Shown: positions 1 through 6,095, counted from the first letter of the stretch. The stretch: 6,458 bases of DNA from Candidatus Brocadiaceae bacterium (GCA_030615435.1 JAUWZH010000152.1:1-6458), one strand, 5' to 3'. Notes: a model not told the origin generated them from the letters alone. Made by a program: numbers and translations.

Positions 1-534
1 CCGCACGTTGATGCCCCCGTCAACGTAGATATCCATGTCGCCGCCACACATCCGGCGCAACGCGGGGATCTTTTCGCAGCCCGATTCCTGGAACCCCTGC
101 CCGCTGGAGCCCGGCTGGACCGTCATCGCCACAACGCAGTCCAGTTCACCCTCCAGGCCACGGACCGTTTCCGCCGACATGTGCGGTTTCAGGGCGATGC
201 CGGCGCGGGCGCCCCTTGAGCGAATGCCCCTCAACAGCCCCAGGGGGTCCTGCGCCGCCTCGGGGTGGAAGAACACGATGTCCGCCCCGGCATCCAGGAA
301 CCAGGGCGCCGCCGCCTCGGGGTTGGCCACCATGAGGTGGACGTCCACCGGAATGCCGGCATGTCGCTTGACGGCAGCCACCACCTTCACCCCCCCCAGA
401 AACAGGGGGACGAAGTGGCCGTCCATGATGTCCAGGTGGAACAGGTCCGCCCCCGCCTCCTCCAGCTCGCAGACAACATCCGCCAGATGGGCGAGGTCAG
501 CATCCATCAGGGCCGGCGCTATCTTGATCTCCAC
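1..534 (-). CDS. rpe: Ribulose-phosphate 3-epimerase, 3' end cut by window edge
   Basis: The first 178 codons of a TIM-barrel epimerase that interconverts ribulose 5-phosphate and xylulose 5-phosphate in the cytoplasm. The family is usually about 220 residues, so roughly 40 are missing beyond the left edge. Seen in sequence: HLDIMDGHFVP (33-43) and DVHLM (64-68) carry the metal-binding His33, Asp35 and His66 and the cavity Met37 and Met68; AMTVQPG (136-142) carries the third cavity Met; VDGGIN (171-176) carries the last metal-binding Asp172. The start is GTG at 534, preceded by AAAGG with a 9-nt spacer; no other in-frame start lies nearby. It overlaps the end of pgk by 38 bp, so translational coupling is likely. 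Odd points: the usual APSILSAD start reads APALMDAD, HFVPN reads HFVPL, and NPGFGGQ reads QPGSSGQ. Another sugar-phosphate 3-epimerase of the same family is possible. Confidence 0.88.
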   Translation of the reverse strand, partial: MEIKIAPALMDADLAHLADVVCELEEAGADLFHLDIMDGHFVPLFLGGVKVVAAVKRHAGIPVDVHLMVANPEAAAPWFLDAGADIVFFHPEAAQDPLGLLRGIRSRGARAGIALKPHMSAETVRGLEGELDCVVAMTVQPGSSGQGFQESGCEKIPALRRMCGGDMDIYVDGGINVR

Positions 535-1738
535 AGCACTCCACCTTTCCAGCCTGTTGCAGGGCCGCGAGGGCGGGCAGTTGCTTGCCCGCCAGGAAGT
601 CCAGGCACGCCCCACCTCCGGTGGACACGTGGCTCATTTCGTCCTGAAGCCCGAGCTCCTCGACGATCTCGGCGGTCTCCCCGCCTCCCACGATGCACGT
701 GCCCGCGCAGGAGGCCATCGCCCTGGCGATGCGGCGCGTGCCCCCGGCAAACACATCTATCTCCATGTAGCCCACCGGGCCGTTCCAGGTAACCAGTCTG
801 GCCCCCGCGATCTCCTTCTCATAGAGCCCGGCGGTCTTCGGCCCGATGTCCAGCCCGATCATTCCGTCGGGGATTTCCCGCTCCACCGCGACGGGCTCGG
901 CGTCTTCTCCGATCTCCTCGGCACAGAGGTGGTCGCAGGGTAGGACGATCTTGCCGCCTGCCCGCCGCAGGAGCTCTCCTGCGAGCTCCAGCTTGTCCTC
1001 CTCCACCATGGAGTCCCCCACGGGGATGCCCCTGTATTTCAGGAAGGTATAGGCCATGGCACCGCCGATAAGCAGGAGGTCGGCCGCGTCCAGGAGGTTG
1101 CGGATGGCGCCTATCTTGTCCTTCACCTTGGCCCCGCCCATGATGGCCACGAACGGATGCTCGGGCTGCTCGGTGGCCTTGGAGAGGTACTGGACCTCTT
1201 TTCGGATGAGGAAACCCGCCACGGAGGGCAGGAACTTCGTGACGCCCTCGGTGGAAGCGTGCGCGCGGTGGGCCGTGCCGAACGCGTCGTTGACGTAGAA
1301 GTCGGCCGCCGAAGCCAGCTCCCGCGCGAACTCCGGGTCGTTGTCTTCCTCCTCGGGGTGGAATCGCAGGTTCTCCAGCACCAGCACCTCCCCCCCTGCC
1401 ATCTCCGCCACCATCTTCCTGACCTCGTGCCCGACGCAGTCCGGGGCGAATCCGACCGATGAGTCCAGCAGCTCCGAGAGCCTCTCGGCCACCTTCTTCA
1501 TGCTCAGTTCGGGGGCTGCTTTCCCCCTGGGGCGGCCCAGATGGCTCATCAGGACCGTCCTGGCGCTGCGCTCCACGGCGTAGCGGATGGTCGGCAGGGC
1601 CTGTCGAATGCGCAGGTCGTTGGTGATCCGCCCGGTCTTCTTGTCCAGGGGCACGTTGAAGTCCACCCGCATCAGTATCGCCTTCCCAGCGATGGCGTCG
1701 CCGAGGTCCTGGATCGTTCTCACAGCCATTGTCTCCAT
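497..1738 (-). CDS. pgk: Phosphoglycerate kinase
   Basis: Transfers the acyl phosphate of 1,3-bisphosphoglycerate to ADP, giving ATP and 3-phosphoglycerate; cytoplasmic, reversible. The whole two-domain kinase is present (413 residues; bacterial PGKs are about 390-400). Seen: RVDFNVPL (24-31) and SHLGRPRGK (65-73) of the substrate-binding N-domain, LENLRFHPEEE (121-131), NDAFGTAHRAHAS (150-162), the hinge and nucleotide domain with GGAKVKDKI (201-209) and GGAMAYTFLK (225-234), WNGPVGYME (318-326), GGGETAE (351-357) and the phosphate-binding STGGGA (372-377). The start is uncertain: ATG at 1738 has no clear ribosome-binding site, while ATG at 1729 (410 residues, MAVRTIQDL, closer to the usual family start) has GGAG only 3 nt ahead. 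It follows gap by 97 bp and overlaps rpe by 38 bp. The normal fold ends near residue 395; a tail with three cysteines follows. Confidence 0.97.
   Translation of the reverse strand: METMAVRTIQDLGDAIAGKAILMRVDFNVPLDKKTGRITNDLRIRQALPTIRYAVERSARTVLMSHLGRPRGKAAPELSMKKVAERLSELLDSSVGFAPDCVGHEVRKMVAEMAGGEVLVLENLRFHPEEEDNDPEFARELASAADFYVNDAFGTAHRAHASTEGVTKFLPSVAGFLIRKEVQYLSKATEQPEHPFVAIMGGAKVKDKIGAIRNLLDAADLLLIGGAMAYTFLKYRGIPVGDSMVEEDKLELAGELLRRAGGKIVLPCDHLCAEEIGEDAEPVAVEREIPDGMIGLDIGPKTAGLYEKEIAGARLVTWNGPVGYMEIDVFAGGTRRIARAMASCAGTCIVGGGETAEIVEELGLQDEMSHVSTGGGACLDFLAGKQLPALAALQQAGKVECCGDQDSAGPDGC
544..548 (-). promoter_or_regulatory. Ribosome-binding site of rpe, inside pgk
   Basis: AAAGG on the minus strand, 9 nt before the GTG at 534. 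It lies within the last codons of pgk and decides the non-ATG start of rpe, because no ATG in that frame is available near it. Confidence 0.55.
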
Positions 1739-1835
1739 CGAGAAAGCCGCCGAACAGGCATAGGAAGCCCCCCCGCCGCCAGCGGAGCCCCCCGCCTCAG
1801 TTCGCCTCGTCTGCCAACGGTCGCCCCCGGCGCCC
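1739..1835 (-). other. G-rich gap-pgk spacer
   Basis: A 97-bp spacer with no terminator (no stem followed by a T-run) and no clear promoter, so gap and pgk are probably co-transcribed. On the transcript strand it has G-runs at 1768-1774 (7 G), 1788-1793 (6 G), 1824-1828 (5 G) and 1833-1835 (3 G). Two copies of a GGCGGGGGG-type block lie next to each other (about 1767-1796). Confidence 0.5.
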
Positions 1836-2852
1836 TCAGAGTTCGGCCGCCTTCTCCATCAGGTCGGCCAACCTGTTGGAATAGCCCCACTCGTTGTCGT
1901 ACCAGCTCAACACCTTCACCATCCTGCCGGTCACCATGGTCTGTTCGGAATCCAGGCTGGAGCTGGCGGGGTTGTCAATCACGTCGGAACTCACGATGGG
2001 GTCCTCGCAGTACTCGAGGATGCCCTTCATCGGTCCCTCGGCAGCTTCCCTCATGGCGTCGTTGACGCCGTCCCGCGAAGGCTCCTTCTCGCACCAGACC
2101 ACCAGGTCCACGATGGACCCGCAGGGGACCGGCACGCGCAGGGCCAGCCCGTCGAGTTTGCCGGCGATCTCGGGGATAACGGCCCCGATGGCGGAAGCGG
2201 CGCCCGTGGTCGTGGGGATGATGTTTATGGCGGCGGCGCGCCCGCGGCGCACGTCCTTGTGAATCTGATCGCACACCACCTGGTCGTTCGTGTAGCCGTG
2301 AACCGTCGTCATGAGCCCCCGCTCGATGCCGAAGGAGTCGCTCAGCACCTTGGCGATCGGCCCAAGGCAGTTGGTGGTGCAGGAGGCGTTGGAGATGCAC
2401 GTGTGCTCGGGCTTGAGCATCTCGTCATTGACCCCGAGCACGATGGTGGCGTCCACCTCGTCCTTGGCCGGAACCGTCAGCAGCACCTTTTCCGCCCCGG
2501 CCGCCAGGTGGTCGCCGTAGCCCCCCTTCTCGCCTGAGCGCGTGCGGAACACCCCGGTGGACTCAACGGCGAAGTAGACGTCCATCTGCTCCTCTTTCCA
2601 GGGCAACTGCTTCGGATCCTTGATGGACAGAACGGGGACGCTCCTGCCGTCCACCACGATGCCCTCGCCATCCGCCGAGACGTCCGCCGCGAAAACGCCG
2701 TGCACGCTGTCGTACTTCAGCAAGGCAGCCAGAGTCCCAGCGTCCGCCAGGTCGTTGATGGCCACGACCTCGAAGTTCTCCCTCTCGTGCAGGATGCGGT
2801 AGAGCATCCGCCCGATTCGGCCAAAGCCGTTAATGGCGACCCTTATGGCCAT
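1836..2852 (-). CDS. gap: Glyceraldehyde-3-phosphate dehydrogenase, phosphorylating
   Basis: Oxidises and phosphorylates glyceraldehyde 3-phosphate to 1,3-bisphosphoglycerate with a nicotinamide coenzyme, the step before PGK; cytoplasmic tetramer in the family. At 338 residues it is normal length. Seen: Rossmann motif INGFGRIGR (7-15), AINDL (31-35) with the Asp that binds the adenosine ribose in NAD-type enzymes, KYDSVHGVF (46-54), catalytic SNASCTTNC (154-162, Cys158), MTTVHGYTNDQ (181-191, His185), NIIPTTTGAA (210-219), GLALRVPVP (235-243) and WYDNEWGYSNR (317-327). The start at 2852 is chosen because the homology begins there and a strong AAAGGAG lies 9 nt upstream; an in-frame ATG at 3011 falls inside the promoter. 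Odd point: the segment usually reading DLPHKD (NAD type) or DASH-D (NADP type) reads DQIHKD (195-200). It heads gap-pgk-rpe. Confidence 0.97.
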   Translation of the reverse strand: MAIRVAINGFGRIGRMLYRILHERENFEVVAINDLADAGTLAALLKYDSVHGVFAADVSADGEGIVVDGRSVPVLSIKDPKQLPWKEEQMDVYFAVESTGVFRTRSGEKGGYGDHLAAGAEKVLLTVPAKDEVDATIVLGVNDEMLKPEHTCISNASCTTNCLGPIAKVLSDSFGIERGLMTTVHGYTNDQVVCDQIHKDVRRGRAAAINIIPTTTGAASAIGAVIPEIAGKLDGLALRVPVPCGSIVDLVVWCEKEPSRDGVNDAMREAAEGPMKGILEYCEDPIVSSDVIDNPASSSLDSEQTMVTGRMVKVLSWYDNEWGYSNRLADLMEKAAEL

Positions 2853-2989
2853 TCCGTCAGTCTCCTTTCTGTGAACTCGGACAGCAAAAGCGGAGCGGCT
2901 CGAAAACCGCGTCTGGGGACTCCCCCTTTTCGCATTGATTCGGTGGTGCGGGCGCGGCCCTCCGCCCGAAGCTCGAAGGCTGAGCTCTG
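2853..2989 (-). other. Structured 5' leader of gap mRNA
   Basis: If transcription starts about 7 bp after the -10 box, the untranslated leader is about 137 nt, long for a gene with a strong ribosome-binding site. Three possible hairpins lie in it: 2949-2968 (CGGGCG paired with CGCCCG, 8-nt loop), 2915-2925 (GGGG/CCCC, 3-nt loop) and 2895-2910 (GCGG/CCGC, 8-nt loop). An ATG at 2935 opens a 30-codon frame that ends at 2843, overlapping the gap start by 10 bp, but has no ribosome-binding site. No known riboswitch class is recognised. Confidence 0.4.
2862..2868 (-). promoter_or_regulatory. Strong ribosome-binding site of gap
   Basis: AAAGGAG with a 9-nt spacer to the ATG at 2852. It fixes the start of gap and excludes the longer in-frame reading that begins at 3011. 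Confidence 0.85.
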
Positions 2990-2995
2990 CGGCGG

Positions 2996-3024
2996 AATAT
3001 ACCGGTCGCACGCCCGATTGTCAA
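2996..3024 (-). promoter_or_regulatory. Near-consensus sigma-70-type promoter for gap-pgk-rpe
   Basis: On the minus strand, -35 box TTGACA (3024-3019), a spacer of exactly 17 bp, and -10 box TATATT (3001-2996): 11 of 12 consensus positions. It lies in the only long intergenic stretch between genes and points into gap. The start site is inferred near 2989. Confidence 0.85.
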
Positions 3025-3040
3025 GGAGAACGCCCCCCAT

Positions 3041-3054
3041 CCAGGCGCGCCTGG
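3041..3054. promoter_or_regulatory. Perfect 14-bp palindrome upstream of the gap promoter
   Basis: CCAGGCGCGCCTGG reads the same on both strands. Its centre is 23 bp upstream of the edge of the -35 box, about -58 from the inferred start, a usual position for an activator site. Binding of a dimeric regulator is an inference; it could also be chance in GC-rich DNA. Confidence 0.45.
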
Positions 3055-3068
3055 CAGGCGGGAAGTTT

Positions 3069-3082
3069 CCTGCGATAGCAGG
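3069..3082. other. Small hairpin between ribF and gap
   Basis: CCTGC and GCAGG arms around a 4-nt loop. No T-run follows on the minus strand, so it is not a standard intrinsic terminator; possible weak structure at the end of the ribF transcript or a second protein site. Confidence 0.3.
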
Positions 3083-3161
3083 GCTTCTGAGGGAGTCGTT
3101 CTGGGTTCGGGCAACGGCCCCCAGGCGGACCGCAGCAAGTCGCCGACGCGCCAAGGCCGCC

Positions 3162-3176
3162 GACGCACTCTGCGTC
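3162..3176 (-). terminator. Hairpin just after ribF stop, possible weak terminator
   Basis: GACGCA and TGCGTC form a perfect 6-bp stem with a 3-nt loop, starting 1 nt after the ribF stop codon (3178). There is no T-run after it, so it would end transcription only with help (for example Rho) or serve as a 3'-end stabiliser. Its position right at the gene end is the main support. Confidence 0.3.
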
Positions 3177-3177
3177 C

Positions 3178-4122
3178 CTACGCATGTTCCCCGTGGGCGC
3201 TGAGCACCCGGCGCGCCTGCTCCACGTCCCGGGCGATCTGCTCGACCAGGGCCTCCGCCGTGGCGAAACGCCTCTGCGGGCGCAGCCACCGGGCGAACTG
3301 GACCTCCAGATCCTCACCGCAGAGGTCCAGGCGTGCGTCCATGACGTGGACCTCCACAACGGAGGAGTCCGTCCGGCCCCAGGCAAAGGTCTCCCGGGTG
3401 CCCACACTGGTCACGCAAGGGCGCCACCTGCGCCCGCTCCACACCCGGCCGGCGTAGACCCCCTGGCGGGGCACCAGTTCGCTGCTCACGTCGAGATTCA
3501 AGGTGGGGTAGCCGAGTTCCCTGCCGCGGCCGGCCCCGGCGACTACCTTCCCCAGCAGCGAGAAAGGGCGTCCCAGGAGCGCGGCGGCCCGCTCCAACTC
3601 TGCGGCGTGGACAGCGCTGCGGATGGCGGTGCTGGAGACGACCTCGCCCCCGACGCTGACCGGGGGCACCTGCTGCACCGCCAGTCCGAGCTCAGCGGAC
3701 ATCTCCCTGCAAAGCTCCACCCCTCCCTCGCCCCCACGACCGAACCGGCAGTCCGGCCCGACCACGAGCAGGCGCGCCTTCAGCAGGTCGCGGAAGACCG
3801 TCCTGGCGAACTCTGCGGCCCTCATCGCGGCCACCCGCACGCCAAAACGGATCACCAGGCACACCTCGAGCCCGAGGTGCTCGAAGAGCCTCACGCGATG
3901 TTCCAGAGAGGTGATGCACGGCTGCTGCGGCCCCTGGAGAACCTGCCGGGGATGACGATCAAAGGTGAGCACGACCGGGACCGCGCCGCACCGACGGGCG
4001 GCCTCCACCACCTCTGCGAGGACCTTCTGGTGGCCGAGGTGCACCCCGTCGAACACGCCGAGGGTCGCCACGCTGCAATCGAGGGGGGGCGCCTTCTCGC
4101 CCGGCCAGCGGAACACTTCCAT
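3178..4122 (-). CDS. ribF: Bifunctional riboflavin kinase / FAD synthetase
   Basis: Makes FMN from riboflavin and ATP, then FAD from FMN and ATP; cytoplasmic. The 314 residues match the usual two-domain length. N-terminal nucleotidyltransferase domain (about 15-185): GVFDGVHLGH (22-31) with the family GxFDGxHxGH signature, TFDRHP (53-58), CRFGRGGEGG (125-134) and SSTAIR (163-168). C-terminal kinase domain (about 186-305): GRGRELGYPTLNL (198-210) with the PTxN motif, QGVYAG (220-225), SVGTRETF (239-246), VEVHVMD (256-262) with the candidate catalytic Glu, then LCGEDLEVQF (267-276). The ATG at 4122 lies 5 bp after the stop of the PpiD-like gene, and its GGAG sits 11 nt ahead inside the end of that gene, so the two are likely co-transcribed and coupled. 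Nothing appears broken. Confidence 0.95.
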   Translation of the reverse strand: MEVFRWPGEKAPPLDCSVATLGVFDGVHLGHQKVLAEVVEAARRCGAVPVVLTFDRHPRQVLQGPQQPCITSLEHRVRLFEHLGLEVCLVIRFGVRVAAMRAAEFARTVFRDLLKARLLVVGPDCRFGRGGEGGVELCREMSAELGLAVQQVPPVSVGGEVVSSTAIRSAVHAAELERAAALLGRPFSLLGKVVAGAGRGRELGYPTLNLDVSSELVPRQGVYAGRVWSGRRWRPCVTSVGTRETFAWGRTDSSVVEVHVMDARLDLCGEDLEVQFARWLRPQRRFATAEALVEQIARDVEQARRVLSAHGEHA

Positions 4123-4127
4123 CGCGC

Positions 4128-6086
4128 CTATTTCTCCGCTTCGGACGGCGCCGGCGACTCTTCCAGCAGCCCGTCCAGCCAGTCCCTCACCGCCTGCCGC
4201 CTTCTGCGGAACGACGCGAACGCCCGGCGGAACTCGCCGCCCTCGTGGAAAAGCGCCGTGTCGGCGGGCTTCTCTGCCAGTTTCTCAATGACGTAGCAGG
4301 CGGGATCGGGGTGCCCTTCCGTAACGACCGCGAGCTCTTCGGCAGCCAACTCGAATGCCACTCGAACCACGCTCGGGCGGCCCTTGCCGACGGCGAGGAT
4401 ATAGGTGTTGTTGCGGGACAGAAAGTCCGTTTCCCTCAGCTCCAGCACCGACGCCCCTGCGGTCGCTTCGCCTTCGCCCTCCTCCCCTTCGTCCCGGCCG
4501 TCCCCTTCCGGCTCGGGCATGCCGAGCAACTTCGCCAGACGCTCGTTCATCTCGCGAAGCGCCTCGTCGAGCGAGGATTCCGCCGCGCTGTTCTTGAGCT
4601 TCTCGGCCACAGTCTGCGCCCTCTCCAGGGCCTTCGCCTGAAGCAGGTCGCGCTTTGCCTGATCCCGCACCTCCTCAAAGGGCCTGGACTCAGGAGGGCG
4701 GCGTTCCAACACCTGGAACACCACCGGCCCCCTCGGCGTCTGGAGGAAGCCGTAGGAGTTCACCTCCATGCCTTCCTCGAAGATGCGGGCGGCGACTGTC
4801 GGTCCGCCGGGGAGCCGCAACTGCACCTGCTTGCGCGTCAGCCACGCCTCGCCCGCTTCATTGCTGGGGGACTCATAGCGAAGATCGTGGCGGTTGGCCA
4901 TCAGTTCGAGGGGAAACGGCTGGTTCACGTATTGCCCGGCGACCCTCTCCAGGTCGTCCAACATTTTCTCCACCCGCTCGCGTACTGCATCGGCGGCCTT
5001 TTGGGTGAGGAGCCTATCGCGGATATTCTCCTGCACCTCCGCGAGGGGCCTGTAGGCGGGCTCGTCTTCCTTCTCCCCGGCTGCCTCGGGAGGCCCCTCG
5101 GCCTCCTCAGGGGTTCCCTCAAGCTCCTCAGCGGGTTCTTCGGCCTCTTCGGCCGCTTCTTCGGCTTCCTCAGGGGCCTCCTCGGCTTCTTCGGGGGTTG
5201 CCTCGGCCTCCTCGTTCTGCTCCGCCTGCCCCTGCTCGTCCGCCTCGCCCGCTGCCTCCTCGTCTGGCTCCTCGGTGCGAGGCTTTGCCTCCTGCAGGAT
5301 GACGAACTCAGCCTTGTGCTCCTCGTAGTAGGCGGCGACCTCCTCATCTGAGACGCTCACCTTGCCCTTGAAATCCTCTCTCGGGGCAAAGGCATAGTCG
5401 AGCCGCACACTCTCGGGCGCACGGTAGCCGACCATTCCTGCCCTCGGATCGGGTTCGAGGTCCTTGTGTTCCTCGTAGAAAGCCAGGACTTCCTCGGGCG
5501 TCGCATCCACCAGCGGGAGGAAGACCTCCGGCTTCAACTCCACAAGGCGCACCTTTGCGCTTCTGCCCCAGTAGTCGTAGTCCATCCACAGCTCCGGCAC
5601 GCCGAGCTGGGCCGACTCCTGGTGGTAGGTGTAGAGTTTCAGGATCTTCAGTAAGTTCCCAACGGCCCTCCGCAGCTCCGGATCGTCCGCCGCCAGACCG
5701 GTGAAGGCGAAGACGTTCTCGATGTCTTCGCTTGTGACCTGAATCCCGGCGGCCTCGACCTCCCGCACCAGCACGAGGTATCGCCAGGCGGCCTCGAACG
5801 TAATCCTTCCTCCCTCACGGGGAGAGCCCTGCTGACCCGTGAAGATGAACTCTCCGATGGGACTGGCCCTGTTGAGAAGTCCGTAGCGCGCGCACTTTTC
5901 CAACTGCATCGCGGCTTGGCGCACGGCTTGGTTGCTAACGGGCTCGCCGCGGATCTCGCCGCGCTCCTCCCTGCCCCTTCGCGCGAAGTAATTCAGCGCC
6001 GGCAGAGTTCCCCACACCGCCATGAGCACCCCGACCAGGACGGCCATCAGCACCCTCCGATGCCGCCGGAACCAGTGCATTCCCAT
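4128..6086 (-). CDS. Membrane-anchored PpiD/SurA-like protein lacking a visible parvulin domain
   Basis: Probably an envelope folding factor related to PpiD/SurA (652 residues). Seen: a basic N-end (HWFRRHRRV) and one hydrophobic segment (about 12-34) with no signal-peptidase site, so a signal anchor with the rest outside the cytoplasm; a helical region (45-180) like a SurA N-domain, beginning GEIRGEPVSNQAV; two related segments, TPEEVLAFYEEHKD (196-209) and SDEEVAAYYEEHKAEF (246-261), of the type that precede the parvulin domain in PpiD; an acidic tract (270-342) with heptad-length repeats; then PpiD-like helices (345-380), a beta-rich part and RPFEEVRDQAKRD (468-480), a second acidic linker (525-540), and a C-end with VRVAFEL (574-580). 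No HIL or GGDLG parvulin motifs are seen, so isomerase activity is doubtful. The start has AAGGGG 9 nt ahead. It precedes ribF by 5 bp. Confidence 0.6.
   Translation of the reverse strand: MGMHWFRRHRRVLMAVLVGVLMAVWGTLPALNYFARRGREERGEIRGEPVSNQAVRQAAMQLEKCARYGLLNRASPIGEFIFTGQQGSPREGGRITFEAAWRYLVLVREVEAAGIQVTSEDIENVFAFTGLAADDPELRRAVGNLLKILKLYTYHQESAQLGVPELWMDYDYWGRSAKVRLVELKPEVFLPLVDATPEEVLAFYEEHKDLEPDPRAGMVGYRAPESVRLDYAFAPREDFKGKVSVSDEEVAAYYEEHKAEFVILQEAKPRTEEPDEEAAGEADEQGQAEQNEEAEATPEEAEEAPEEAEEAAEEAEEPAEELEGTPEEAEGPPEAAGEKEDEPAYRPLAEVQENIRDRLLTQKAADAVRERVEKMLDDLERVAGQYVNQPFPLELMANRHDLRYESPSNEAGEAWLTRKQVQLRLPGGPTVAARIFEEGMEVNSYGFLQTPRGPVVFQVLERRPPESRPFEEVRDQAKRDLLQAKALERAQTVAEKLKNSAAESSLDEALREMNERLAKLLGMPEPEGDGRDEGEEGEGEATAGASVLELRETDFLSRNNTYILAVGKGRPSVVRVAFELAAEELAVVTEGHPDPACYVIEKLAEKPADTALFHEGGEFRRAFASFRRRRQAVRDWLDGLLEESPAPSEAEK
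5088..5213 (-). repeat. Imperfect 21-bp tandem repeat coding acidic heptads
   Basis: Residues 292-333 of the PpiD-like protein consist of six consecutive 7-residue units: EEAEATP, EEAEEAP, EEAEEAA, EEAEEPA, EELEGTP, EEAEGPP. The DNA under them is an imperfect 21-bp tandem repeat rich in GAG/GAA and GCC/GCT codons. The frequent prolines and lack of large hydrophobic residues argue for an extended, disordered linker and against a coiled coil. Such repeats usually vary in copy number between strains. Confidence 0.85.
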
Positions 6087-6095
6087 CGAACGTTA

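Noticed and set aside
35..943. A 302-codon plus-strand frame opposite rpe and pgk.
   Set aside because: No recognisable motif and it spans two well-supported genes on the other strand.
1..2852. Reading rpe-pgk-gap as a Calvin cycle operon.
   Set aside because: All three enzymes also serve glycolysis and the pentose phosphate pathway; no phosphoribulokinase, RuBisCO or CP12 is present in the window.
2853..3011. A 53-residue N-terminal extension of GAPDH from an ATG at 3011.
   Set aside because: That ATG lies within the promoter spacer, the extension has no family similarity, and a strong ribosome-binding site precedes the ATG at 2852.
3184..4296. A 370-codon open frame on the plus strand opposite ribF.
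   Set aside because: Shadow of ribF caused by high GC at third positions; ribF has all family motifs, the opposite frame has none.
4245..5351. A 368-codon open frame on the plus strand opposite the PpiD-like gene, rich in Leu and Phe.
   Set aside because: It is the reverse reading of a GC-rich gene and its acidic repeat (GAG/GAA read backwards gives CTC/TTC). No family motif and the real gene on the other strand has PpiD-like features.
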